Source of the DNA: Lachnospiraceae bacterium
GTDB taxonomy: Bacteria; Bacillota; Clostridia; Lachnospirales; Lachnospiraceae
NCBI GenBank assembly: GCA_017542245.1
Contig: JAFXXN010000198.1
Span: forward strand, 62,001-126,000
DNA length: 64,000 nucleotides
Direction: 5' to 3'
The position numbers and the translations under genes are program-made. Below the pieces are notes generated by a model. The model was given only the letters and a program-made list of their open reading frames with translations, did no database searches and was not told where the DNA came from. Shown piece after piece: positions 26,501-34,640 of this stretch (positions are counted from its first letter, which is position 1; each line of letters begins with the position of its first letter).

Positions 26501-27619
26501 GAACGGGCACTTCATATGGAGGAAAATGCTAATAAGAGCAAATCCGAATTCCTTGCCAATATGTCTCATGAAATTAAAACTCCTATAAATGCTATTATCG
26601 GTATGGATACAATGATAATGAGGGAGTCAAACGAAGAAAATATCAGAAATTATGCCCGGGATATAGATCTCGCAGGAAAGAAACTGATAACACTTATCAA
26701 CAATATACATGAATTCTCAATGTCAGGCAAAACGGAGAATATGACTGAAATTAAGGTTGAAGAGAAAGAGCCGGAAGAAGAAAAAATTGAAAAAGAAAAT
26801 ACGACTGTCCGTTCTGAGCTGTTCCATGCGCCTGATGCCAAAATTATGGTAGTTGATGATGTGGAAATGAACCTTACTGTTGCCAAAAATCTTTTGAAAC
26901 GTATTAAGGTTCAGGTTGATACAGCTCGAAACGGAGAAGAAGCAATAAGTCTTGCTCTGGATAATCAGTATGATTTAATTCTGCTTGATTCCACTATACA
27001 GGGGTTGAATGGCGAAGATACTATGCAGAATATAAGAAAACAGTGTTCAGCTAATTCTGATACTCCGATAATCGTTCTGGCTTCAAATGCTGTAGAAGGT
27101 GCAAGAGAGGAATATTTAAATCTCGGATATTCAAATTATCTTTCAAAACCCATTGACGGTATAAAGCTTGAAGCCATGATCCAAAGTTATCTCCCTGACG
27201 AAAAGATTATTTTTGTTGATGAGGATCAGGCTGATAAAGACATTAATTCCGAAAGAGAAAGAATGATCTCGCTTATTTCAAAAATAGAAGGAATAGATGT
27301 AACTGCAGGAATTGAGACTGCAGGAGGTGAAGATTCTTATATTGTTATATGCCGCAGTTTCCATGATATGGCAAAAAAACGGATAAAACATATAAAAGAA
27401 GCTTTTGAAAAAGAAAAGTACGATGATTATTCTTCTGTAGTTTATGAGTTGGTTAACTCGGCAAGACTGATAGGTGCATCAGAACTTTCAAAACAGGCAC
27501 ACGAGCTTGAAAATGCAGGAAGAGAGGGTGACATCGCTCTGATAAAAGAAAAGACGGACGATATCTTGAAAAAATACCAATACTTTTATGACAGATTTGA
27601 CCGTTTATTCAAAAAATAA
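23555..27619 (+). CDS. Propeller-type hybrid sensor with HisKA and receiver but no ATPase domain
   Basis: 1354 residues from a GTG at 23555. Order: a membrane region of about six segments (1-215), two-component-regulator beta-propeller repeats (about 225-805; for example MWIATYGGLLRFNG, RLWAGTQDSGV, NLWFTSSRCGLL), a Y_Y_Y-type domain (about 815-915), a membrane segment (about 925-948), a short coiled coil, HisKA with H1005 in MSHEIKTP, an acidic linker, a receiver (about 1095-1215; D1145 in LILLDSTIQG, LSKPID), and an HPt-like helical bundle. There is no HATPase_c domain, and the HPt site reads YELVNSARLIGA where a histidine is expected. The protein cannot phosphorylate itself alone. It lies in line with the EAL and HD-GYP genes and directly before the GH67 gene, so polysaccharide sensing is possible (inference). 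Confidence 0.87.
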   Translation: MDRLKKRILIVLIAIILNVAGRYLAFSYEWPMYFNLCGTILAAYVEGPVIGTVSAVLGCAFCMIFSFNDWYFLIADIFVAVAVGIITKKNRFFKKFSLIYSATAFFTIVRAIILLMINLNVNAGKSGLYIVDAIFDYLDSISLPMWLGYMLVALFVSFADVLAAMLLNFFVLRIYKGFGKKKKANELKKELMKKVSFGLVFMFIFAGVKEYTSAFADNSISFIEKLYNSDNGLTGGCVNDVAMTKDGSMWIATYGGLLRFNGYRFVLIDNLNSVRSVQTLFVDGDDRLWAGTQDSGVTLLNIDMSWVTLDMDMGLPSNSVKCISRDSNGLYYFGTTGGIVTAEYDNGNVNIVKVDTKAGNIRDLSPDSKGHMIVMNNLGDISCYENGEAVATLEIEHAYAKGINHDAKDKLYIGADSGKILIYYYDSDGFHAGETIMAEGLKTIRDFYFDDNDTIYVAADNAIGYLDKNRHLTLIESGEFNNSIDHIFKDYQGNLWFTSSRCGLLCLGKSCFTDVFRLCNEKSIVCNAIKQWNGYLYVGSNDGLKILDVKNGKSIKNATTDEFEGIRIRSLDIDLSGNLLVATYDKGIMELTLSGEASSYVSTDETERMIRVVKVLSDGTVVSSSDAGLVFMKDHKVLGKLNLGADLAGGSILNILETNDHTLFCGTDGDGIAIIKEGKFDRYITRENGLPSGVILRIVKDKNGEGYFVLTGSGLCYLDANLNISDIGMPYYNNFDIAVNSEGELFVLGGAGIYICEYDTLMKERKMVNYTLLDTKAGLPGSITSNAWNYVTDDEFIYICGSSGVYQLNLRNYEMKVEDFKTKITSITRNGVYEDVTQVGTIFIPKDTERIELSLEINNYTTADPLVSFYMSGVDYEKVTVSASKLSSVTYYDIPYGNHDFVISVLDEKGRELSKQTYIFSKERELFETLGFSLYFYLMLFAFIVCIVISIVQGALWSQRKRETGRHELVISQLEREKTEALERALHMEENANKSKSEFLANMSHEIKTPINAIIGMDTMIMRESNEENIRNYARDIDLAGKKLITLINNIHEFSMSGKTENMTEIKVEEKEPEEEKIEKENTTVRSELFHAPDAKIMVVDDVEMNLTVAKNLLKRIKVQVDTARNGEEAISLALDNQYDLILLDSTIQGLNGEDTMQNIRKQCSANSDTPIIVLASNAVEGAREEYLNLGYSNYLSKPIDGIKLEAMIQSYLPDEKIIFVDEDQADKDINSERERMISLISKIEGIDVTAGIETAGGEDSYIVICRSFHDMAKKRIKHIKEAFEKEKYDDYSSVVYELVNSARLIGASELSKQAHELENAGREGDIALIKEKTDDILKKYQYFYDRFDRLFKK

Positions 27620-27643
27620 ATATTTGACCCAAAGGGGATAGAA

Positions 27644-29701
27644 ATGAACGATAATTATGCTAAATTATGGCTGGATTATAAGCCGAGAAATATACACCAG
27701 GAGTACAAAAGGCTCACATACTTTTGTATAGAGGGGTTTGATCGTTCGGATATAATAATCTGTAACGCGATAAAGGAACTTTCCTTCGGACTTAGAAAGA
27801 TGCTGGGGATTAGTCTTAAGGAGATTGATGAAAATGACAGTACTCCTGAGGCATACATATTAATCAGAAAAACAAATAAAATTTCGGAGAAAAAATCTGC
27901 TGATAAGCTTTCTTCAAATAAAGAGATTCTCGACAGAGAAGAGTTTGAGATTTCAATTCGCGGTAATAATCTTTGCATAGAAGCTTTAGGCAGTGTCGGG
28001 ATCCTTTACGGAGTATTTGATTTTCTGCGTACAATAGCGTGCGATAGAAATATTCCTGACACGTATTCAAAAGGCAGAAAAATCCGCCCGACAAATCCTT
28101 TGAGAATGCTTGATCATTGGGACAATATGGATGGAAACATAGAGAGAGGATATTCGGGAAAGTCATTTTTCTATGAGAATAATGAGATAATCATAAATGA
28201 GCGTACATATGATTATGCCAGACTTATTGCAAGTGTTGGCATAAATGCGGTTGTGATAAACAATGTAAATGTAAAAGCTGCTGCTTCATATATGATAACT
28301 GACAGATATTTTGATAAATTAAATAAACTTGGAGAGATATTTGCAGGATATGGCATAGGACTCTTTATAAGCTTAAACTATGCTTCCACTATAGAAATTG
28401 GAGGTCTTGACAGTGCCGATCCTCTTGATGAGAATGTCAGGGCGTGGTGGAAAGAAAAGATGGCCGAAGTTTTCAGAAGGATTCCTTCTTTAAAGGGCTT
28501 TTTGGTTAAAGCGGATTCAGAAGGACGCCCGGGACCTTTTACTTATGGCAGGACGCAGGCTGACGGAGCAAATATGCTGGCGGATATTGTAAAAGAATAC
28601 GGAGCGATCATCATCTGGAGATGCTTTGTTTATAACTGCAGACAGGATTGGCGTGATACAAAGACTGACCGTGCAAGAGCAGGGTATGATAATTTTATGC
28701 CTATGGACGGTGATTACCATGACAATGTGATACTTCAGATAAAGAACGGTCCGATGGATTTTCAGATAAGAGAACCTGTTTCTCCTTTACTTGGAGGTTT
28801 AAGAAAAACAAATCAGATGCTTGAAGTTCAGATAGCACAGGAATATACCGGGCAGCAGATAGATGTTTGTTATCTTATTCCTATGTTTAAGGAAATCCTT
28901 GGCTTTAAAACCTATTGCGGAAAAGAAAACGATACGGTTGCGGATATTATAAGCGGCGAGACTTTTGGCAGTCGATTTTCGGGTATAGCGGCAGTTACAA
29001 ATACCGGAAACGACTTTAACTGGACCGGAAATTATCTGGCAGGAGCAAATCTTTTCGGATTTGGAAGGCTTGCATTTGAAAATAATCTTGATGCGGAAAC
29101 AATTGCTGAAGAGTTTATAAGAATGACTATTTCAGACGATGACAGGGTAGTGAATACAATAAAGGAAATACTTCTTCCTTCCAGAGCCATATATGAAAAA
29201 TATACCTGCCCGCTTGGAATAGGCTGGATGGTTACTCCGGCTACTCATTACGGCTGCAGCGTGGATGGATATGAGTATGACAGATGGGGAACATATCACA
29301 GAGCAGATCACTTGGGCCTTGGAGTTGACAGGAGTGATAAAGGAACCGGATATGCCCTTCAGTATAATGAACCTAATTCTTCTGTATATAATTCAAAAAA
29401 GAAATGTCCGGATGAGCTTGTGCTGTTTTTCCATCATTTATCATATGATCATGTTCTCCATAGTGGAAAAACAGTTATCCAGCATATTTATGATTCTCAT
29501 TTTGAAGGGTTTGACGAGGCAAAGGAGATGGCTGCAAAATGGGAGACGTTAAAAGGTGATGTTTCTAATGAGATTTATACTAATGTCAGTGAACGTTTTA
29601 AACGTCAGCTGTTAAACGCACGTGAATGGTGTGATCAGGTAAATTCATATTTTTATCGTAAGAGCGGAATACCTGATAAATACGGAAGACAGATATGGTA
29701 A
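27644..29701 (+). CDS. aguA: Alpha-glucuronidase, GH67 family
   Basis: 685 residues, near the family length, with no signal peptide. GH67 enzymes remove (4-O-methyl-)glucuronic acid from the non-reducing end of xylo-oligosaccharides inside the cell. The family core is evident: LRMLDHWDN, GINAVVINNVN, GLFISLNYAS, GFLVKADSEGRPGP, GPMDFQIREP, QIAQEYTGQ and GIGWMVTP with HYG. The start at 27644 follows AAAGGGG. It lies 24 bases after the hybrid sensor, so it may be co-transcribed with it, and it ends at a strong terminator. Its product, glucuronate, is the substrate of UxaC encoded at 53589 in the same window. Confidence 0.95.
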   Translation: MNDNYAKLWLDYKPRNIHQEYKRLTYFCIEGFDRSDIIICNAIKELSFGLRKMLGISLKEIDENDSTPEAYILIRKTNKISEKKSADKLSSNKEILDREEFEISIRGNNLCIEALGSVGILYGVFDFLRTIACDRNIPDTYSKGRKIRPTNPLRMLDHWDNMDGNIERGYSGKSFFYENNEIIINERTYDYARLIASVGINAVVINNVNVKAAASYMITDRYFDKLNKLGEIFAGYGIGLFISLNYASTIEIGGLDSADPLDENVRAWWKEKMAEVFRRIPSLKGFLVKADSEGRPGPFTYGRTQADGANMLADIVKEYGAIIIWRCFVYNCRQDWRDTKTDRARAGYDNFMPMDGDYHDNVILQIKNGPMDFQIREPVSPLLGGLRKTNQMLEVQIAQEYTGQQIDVCYLIPMFKEILGFKTYCGKENDTVADIISGETFGSRFSGIAAVTNTGNDFNWTGNYLAGANLFGFGRLAFENNLDAETIAEEFIRMTISDDDRVVNTIKEILLPSRAIYEKYTCPLGIGWMVTPATHYGCSVDGYEYDRWGTYHRADHLGLGVDRSDKGTGYALQYNEPNSSVYNSKKKCPDELVLFFHHLSYDHVLHSGKTVIQHIYDSHFEGFDEAKEMAAKWETLKGDVSNEIYTNVSERFKRQLLNAREWCDQVNSYFYRKSGIPDKYGRQIW

Positions 29702-29744
29702 ACATGCACTGCGAGAGCTTATGCTTAAAATGACCTATAGCGTT

Positions 29745-29779
29745 GAGGAGGAGGGAAATATCCCTCCTCCTCTGTTTTT
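29745..29779 (+). terminator. Strong terminator after aguA
   Basis: A perfect 12-bp G-rich/C-rich stem (29745-29756 with 29761-29772), a 4-base loop and TGTTTTT. It separates aguA from the convergent GH127 gene. Confidence 0.9.
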
Positions 29780-29814
29780 GCGCGATAAGCGAATGCCATT
29801 AGTGTAAGCTCGCT

Positions 29815-31701
29815 TTATGAAAATCTAAAGTATAATCCGTAACGCTGTTTGTATTGTTTGTAATGAGTAACATAAGTTAGATTTGAATCGGTATCTTTCA
29901 GGCTAAACGATAAGGATTCGGAATTGTTTCTAACCATATGTAAGTTTATGTTTTTCATAAATTCTTCTACAGTTCCCGAATTGATTTTTATATCTTCGGT
30001 GCCGGAACTGACAAATTTAACGGGGATAATTTTATCCTTGGGTATTGTTACAGCTACACCGGTCATTGTTGTTTCCATATTATCACTGCCCAAAGCTGCA
30101 GAAAGAACTACAGGACCATATTTAAAGCCGTAAACATTAGTATCATCAGGGAGATTATATGCTGTTACATTCATTGGCAGGGTTACTTTGATCACGGTTC
30201 CATTGCAAAGAGGACCGGGGATTTTGGCAAAATCATCATTGCTAAATGTCAGAAGGCTTGTTGTATTATTGTCTGTTATCTCGATCTTTACTTCTCCGCA
30301 AACCCAGTCCGGAATTCTTAACAAAAGATTACTTCCTGATTTTCCGATAACTTTTATTTCGACAGTGTCTTTCTCAGGGATGGAACTATTTACTTCAAGC
30401 CTATAGTCCTTTCCGTAAAGGATGGCCGAGAAATACTGGTTAATAATTATATCATCTTTATACTTTATAAAAAAGCTTTCCTGGAGTTTGGAGAAATTTT
30501 CCATTCCCGTTCCGGTACAGCACCAGAATTTATCGACAGGATCCCCATATGTTTTGAAATAACCGGTTGCCATAGACTGGAAATATGTTGTCATTCCGGT
30601 TTCGGGATTTTGAGAAGAAAGTATCTGATTTATGTATGCATTTTCATACCAATCCAGATATTTCTTATCTTCAGTGGCTTTAAACAGCAGCATAGTAAGT
30701 TTAAGCATATTATAAACATTACAGGTCTCACAGTTACAGTTGGTGCGTTCAGCATTTAGGACTCGGTCTAACCCGAAATGTTCCCACTCACTGTTGCCGC
30801 CGATTATATATGTATGAAGTTCGGTAACCAGTTTCCAAAAAGCCTTGCCTGAAGTCAGAAGATATTCATCACTGGTAACAAAGTATCCTTGAAGTGCACC
30901 TACAAATTTCGGAATTGTAGTGTTGGCGTGAATATTGTTCAATACGTTATCGCCCGGTTTTGCGGATATCATTTTGTCATACAGTTTTCTGTCAACAAAA
31001 CTCCATGCAGCCGCTAAATGGTTTGGATTTTGAGTCAAGGAATACGTGTCAAAGAGAACATCATTCATTCCTCCGTATTCAATATCAAGTACCTGACGAT
31101 GAGTTTTTTCATCCCAGCCGGAAGTTCGTTTGTAACTCCAGTCAGCCAGATTTGAAAGTACAGTAAGAGAGGTCTTTTTTACAGTGTCGGATATAGTATC
31201 TGACTTAACTACGGCCAGTAATCCTTCAAATATTTTATGAAGAGTATACCACGGTACCCAGGATTCTTTTATTATGTCGGTTTTACCTTGTTCAACGAGG
31301 TCGAACTGAAGCTCTATGTTATTCTTGTCCATTATAACAGCTCCGAAAATAAAGCCGGTTCCAAGCGCGTCCTGACATTCTTTAAGCCCTGTGACAATAT
31401 GTGTAATGCTTGACAAAAGCTTTTCTTTTTGTACTGCGGTTGAATTTACGGAATCAAATGAATGAACACATGCAGCAAGATAGTGGCCTAAAGTGTGCCC
31501 CCCGATAAGCATGTTTTCCCAGCCGCCATAACGTTTTAACCCCTCTTTATCTATCCCTGCAGTTTCATAGAAACCGGCAAGAAGTCTTTCGGGATCTAGG
31601 GAGGTGAGATATCTGACCTCTTTTTCAAAAGCGTTTAAAAGATATGGATCGGTTATTTGAACAGATGATAGAGGGTATAAAGTATAGTTTGAATTGATCA
31701 T
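29815..31701 (-). CDS. GH127-type (DUF1680) beta-L-arabinofuranosidase
   Basis: 628 residues on the minus strand, without a signal peptide. GH127 enzymes release beta-linked L-arabinofuranose using a zinc-bound cysteine nucleophile. The (alpha/alpha)6 barrel opens with LLAGFYETAGI, GGWENMLIGGHTLGHYLAA. The metal and catalytic site is recognisable: a glutamate in GGNSEWEHF, cysteines in NCNCETCNVYNM and in WCCTGTGMENFSK. The C-terminal part is beta-sandwich. The related family GH146 cannot be excluded. It starts from a promoter region shared with the divergent AraC regulator, which probably controls it. Confidence 0.9.
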   Translation of the reverse strand: MINSNYTLYPLSSVQITDPYLLNAFEKEVRYLTSLDPERLLAGFYETAGIDKEGLKRYGGWENMLIGGHTLGHYLAACVHSFDSVNSTAVQKEKLLSSITHIVTGLKECQDALGTGFIFGAVIMDKNNIELQFDLVEQGKTDIIKESWVPWYTLHKIFEGLLAVVKSDTISDTVKKTSLTVLSNLADWSYKRTSGWDEKTHRQVLDIEYGGMNDVLFDTYSLTQNPNHLAAAWSFVDRKLYDKMISAKPGDNVLNNIHANTTIPKFVGALQGYFVTSDEYLLTSGKAFWKLVTELHTYIIGGNSEWEHFGLDRVLNAERTNCNCETCNVYNMLKLTMLLFKATEDKKYLDWYENAYINQILSSQNPETGMTTYFQSMATGYFKTYGDPVDKFWCCTGTGMENFSKLQESFFIKYKDDIIINQYFSAILYGKDYRLEVNSSIPEKDTVEIKVIGKSGSNLLLRIPDWVCGEVKIEITDNNTTSLLTFSNDDFAKIPGPLCNGTVIKVTLPMNVTAYNLPDDTNVYGFKYGPVVLSAALGSDNMETTMTGVAVTIPKDKIIPVKFVSSGTEDIKINSGTVEEFMKNINLHMVRNNSESLSFSLKDTDSNLTYVTHYKQYKQRYGLYFRFS

Positions 31702-31730
31702 AGCAGAACCTCCGTTGTTTTTATGAGAAA

Positions 31731-31759
31731 ATTATATATATCTTTTTTATGCAAGTAAA
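31731..31759 (-). promoter_or_regulatory. Candidate promoter for the GH127 gene in the divergent region
   Basis: On the minus strand TTTACT (31759-31754) and TATAAT (31736-31731) are separated by 17 bases, about 30 bases before the start codon. On the plus strand TTGACC (31826-31831) with TATAAC, spacer 15, may serve the AraC gene. No clear operator repeat is visible. Confidence 0.5.
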
Positions 31760-31871
31760 GATTAAAAGGTTGCATTTGGTGTGAAAATGTTATATGATAA
31801 TTATGCTTTTGTACAGGATGTTACTTGACCGAAATAAAGTATGATTATAACTTATATCTGCGGAGAAGATT

Positions 31872-32711
31872 ATGAATATAGTATTCAATACAGGAAATGG
31901 TTTTGATTATCATTGGAGCGGAAGATTTATAGCGCCTAACGGTAACTGGATACATATGACAAGGGAACTGACGGATTTTGAACTTGTTCTTGTAACCGAA
32001 GGAGAATTACATATAGAATGTGATGGGACGGAGTATACCGTTTTAAGCGGAGAATATCTTTTAATGCCGCCTGCCGGAATTCAGAAAGGTACTAAACAAG
32101 GATATTGTTCCTTTTACTGGGTTCATTTCAATAATAACAATTATACACTTCAGAAAGATACAACGGATATCATTGGAGACGAAGAGATACGGATAAAACA
32201 ACAGGCTGTATGTAAATCGAAAGAAAGACTTATAATACTTCTAAAGGAACTGCAGGATTCGGATAAGCGTTATCGAGACAGCAAGCTGAACAATTATCTG
32301 ACCGGTGCATTACTTACTGAGCTGTCTCTTCAGAGTATGGAAATATCAAACAACAGATTCTCCAGATCAAAGGAGCAGTTAAATTCAGATATTAAAACAT
32401 TTATTTCATGGCATATATCTGAAATGATAAGAATAAATGAAATTGCTGCTTATTTTGAATATAATGAAAAATATCTGACTACATTTTTTAAAAAGATGAA
32501 CGGTGTTCCACTTAAACGTTACATCTTGCGGGAAAAAATGGAATATGCAAAATCTATACTGACTGAATCAAATACAACCGTTTCAGAAGTAGCATACTCT
32601 ATCGGGTTCTCTGATGTCCATAATTTTTCGAATGCATTTAAGGAAGTAACCGGAATGGCTCCGGGAGTATACAGAAAGCAGTTTGATAAACATAGTATTT
32701 TTGACAGATAG
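31872..32711 (+). CDS. AraC-family transcriptional regulator
   Basis: 279 residues. The N-terminal half is a cupin-like sugar-binding domain (FELVLVTEGELHIECDG, YTVLSGEYLLMPPAG). The C-terminal ~100 residues carry two helix-turn-helix units: INEIAAYFEYNEKYLTTFFKK and TVSEVAYSIGFSDVHNFSNAFK, followed by GMAPGVYRK. It is divergent from the GH127 gene with a 170-base spacer, so the likely target is that gene and possibly the nearby GH43; the inducer is probably an arabinose- or xylose-containing sugar (inference). The start follows GCGGAGAA. Confidence 0.92.
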   Translation: MNIVFNTGNGFDYHWSGRFIAPNGNWIHMTRELTDFELVLVTEGELHIECDGTEYTVLSGEYLLMPPAGIQKGTKQGYCSFYWVHFNNNNYTLQKDTTDIIGDEEIRIKQQAVCKSKERLIILLKELQDSDKRYRDSKLNNYLTGALLTELSLQSMEISNNRFSRSKEQLNSDIKTFISWHISEMIRINEIAAYFEYNEKYLTTFFKKMNGVPLKRYILREKMEYAKSILTESNTTVSEVAYSIGFSDVHNFSNAFKEVTGMAPGVYRKQFDKHSIFDR

Positions 32712-32842
32712 AAGACATTTAAGGCAAAAAAAACTTGAAATTAGTACAGAAATATGCAATAATTCAAATAGTTATTTTTTGGTCGTGCAGCTGCGCGAAA
32801 TATATTATCTGAAGGCGTAAATTCGGAAGGAAAGAGGGAAAT

Positions 32843-33637
32843 ATGAAGCTTGGTATAATTGGTTTAGGAAATATGGCTACTGCCATAATCGGCGGAATAG
32901 TAAAAAAAGGTTTGATCGAAGGAAGCGAGATTATTGGTTCATCTCCTGTTGAGGCAGAACGCACAAAGGCTCGTGAAACGTTCGGAATCAATATCACCGG
33001 AGATAATAAACAGATAGTCAGGGAGTCTGAGATAGTTATTTTTGCGGTTAAGCCTCAGGTGATTCCCCGCGTGATCGATGAAGTAAAAGATCTGGTAGAT
33101 GATGACAGACTGTTTATTTCAATTGTGGCAGGAAAGACAATCAAATGGTATGAGGATTCGGTAGGAAAAAGCTTTAAACTGATACGTACTATGCCTAATA
33201 CTCCCGCTCTTGTTGGAGCAGGTATGACCGCCGTAAGTCCCAACTCTAAGGTTGATGATGCAGATCTTCAGAAGGCTATAGGTATTCTTTCTTCATTTGG
33301 TGAAGCAGGTGTTGTTCCTGAATCATTAATGGATGCCGTTGTGGCAGTATCCGGCAGTTCTCCCGCTTATGTATTTATGATGATAGAGGCTATGGCTGAC
33401 GGTGCGGTAAGACTTGGAATGCCCAGGGCACTGGCTTATAAGTTTGCTGCCCAGGCTGTATATGGAAGTGCTAAGATGATCCTTGATACCGGAAAACATC
33501 CCGGTGAACTTAAGGATATGGTCTGCTCACCTGCGGGAACTACAATAGAGGCAGTAAGAGTACTTGAAGAGATGGGCTTTAGAAGCTCATTGATCGAGGC
33601 TATGGATGCTTGCGCTGATATTTCAAGAAAACTGTGA
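32843..33637 (+). CDS. proC: Pyrroline-5-carboxylate reductase
   Basis: 264 residues, full length. It reduces 1-pyrroline-5-carboxylate to proline with NAD(P)H in the cytosol. The Rossmann motif is GIIGLGNMATAIIGG (residues 4-18); FAVKPQV, RTMPNTPALVGAGMTA, VSGSSPAYVFMMIEAMADG and SPAGTTIEAVRVLE are all family signatures. RBS GGAAGGAAAGAGG. It lies between the AraC regulator and the GH43 gene, an unusual setting for a housekeeping gene. The 42-base gap to GH43 allows co-transcription. Confidence 0.95.
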   Translation: MKLGIIGLGNMATAIIGGIVKKGLIEGSEIIGSSPVEAERTKARETFGINITGDNKQIVRESEIVIFAVKPQVIPRVIDEVKDLVDDDRLFISIVAGKTIKWYEDSVGKSFKLIRTMPNTPALVGAGMTAVSPNSKVDDADLQKAIGILSSFGEAGVVPESLMDAVVAVSGSSPAYVFMMIEAMADGAVRLGMPRALAYKFAAQAVYGSAKMILDTGKHPGELKDMVCSPAGTTIEAVRVLEEMGFRSSLIEAMDACADISRKL

Positions 33638-33679
33638 TATTTTTTAAAATAATTTAACATCCGGAAAAGGAAGGACGTT

Positions 33680-34618
33680 ATGAGCCAAAATTTGGAAAAT
33701 TCAAAGGATTTTCATACAAATCCTATAATTAAGAACATATATACAGCAGATCCTGCTCCTTTTGTTTACGGTGATACGCTGTATCTTTATACTACTCATG
33801 ATGAGGATGAGCTTGTTAACAATTTTTATACCATGTACGATTGGCGTTGCTTTTCTACCAAAGATATGGTGAACTGGACCGATCACGGTAAGATTTTTTC
33901 TCTGGATGATATCAGCTGGGCTGATGATAGAGCATGGGCGCCCCAGGCTGTTGAGAGGAACGGAAAGTTTTATTTGTATTGTCCGGTACATAAGAAAGAT
34001 GGCGGCATGGCAATAGCGGTGGGGATTTCGGAGAGCCCCACTGGTCCGTTTAAAGATCTTGGATATCCGCTTGTTGATGAGGGGGATTGGAATGATATCG
34101 ATCCAACTGTTTTTATAGATGATGACGGTCAGGCGTATCTGTATTTTGGCAACCCCGAGTTAAGATATGTTCTTTTAAATGAAGATATGATATCGTATGA
34201 TCAAACTGTCGGAGTTGCTAAGATTCCTATGACAGAAGAATCCTTCGCAAAAGGCGGACATATGACAGGAACTACGTACGGAGAAGGTCCCTGGTTCTAT
34301 AAGAGAAATAATATCTATTACATGGTATATGCCGCATTTGGTGAAGGAAAAGGAAGAAATGAGCATTTTGCTTATTCGACTTCCGAGGGTCCGACCGGTC
34401 CGTGGAAATACCGCGGCATACTTATGGAAGAAGGGAAATGCTTTACCAATCATCCGGGTATTTGTGATTTTAAGGGTCATTCTTACCTTTTCTATCATAC
34501 TGATGAACTGCCGGGAGGAAGCCTTTTCCATAGAAGCGTATGTGTAGCAGAGTTTCACTATAACGATGATGGTTCTATAGATACTATATCAAAATGTGAT
34601 GGTGTAAAGGCTGTCTGA
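33680..34618 (+). CDS. GH43 glycoside hydrolase (arabinofuranosidase/xylosidase type)
   Basis: 312 residues, without a signal peptide, so intracellular. GH43 five-bladed propellers hydrolyse alpha-L-arabinofuranosides or beta-xylosides. The three acidic catalytic residues lie in YTADPAPFV (base), DIDPTVFID (pKa modulator) and YGEGPWFY (acid). WAPQAVERNGKFYLYCPV and TNHPGICDFKGHSYLFYH are also typical. There is no accessory C-terminal module. It follows proC and precedes a secreted esterase by 22 bases. Which linkage it cuts cannot be decided from sequence. Confidence 0.92.
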   Translation: MSQNLENSKDFHTNPIIKNIYTADPAPFVYGDTLYLYTTHDEDELVNNFYTMYDWRCFSTKDMVNWTDHGKIFSLDDISWADDRAWAPQAVERNGKFYLYCPVHKKDGGMAIAVGISESPTGPFKDLGYPLVDEGDWNDIDPTVFIDDDGQAYLYFGNPELRYVLLNEDMISYDQTVGVAKIPMTEESFAKGGHMTGTTYGEGPWFYKRNNIYYMVYAAFGEGKGRNEHFAYSTSEGPTGPWKYRGILMEEGKCFTNHPGICDFKGHSYLFYHTDELPGGSLFHRSVCVAEFHYNDDGSIDTISKCDGVKAV

Positions 34619-34640
34619 AATTTTTGAAAGGAGATTAGTC

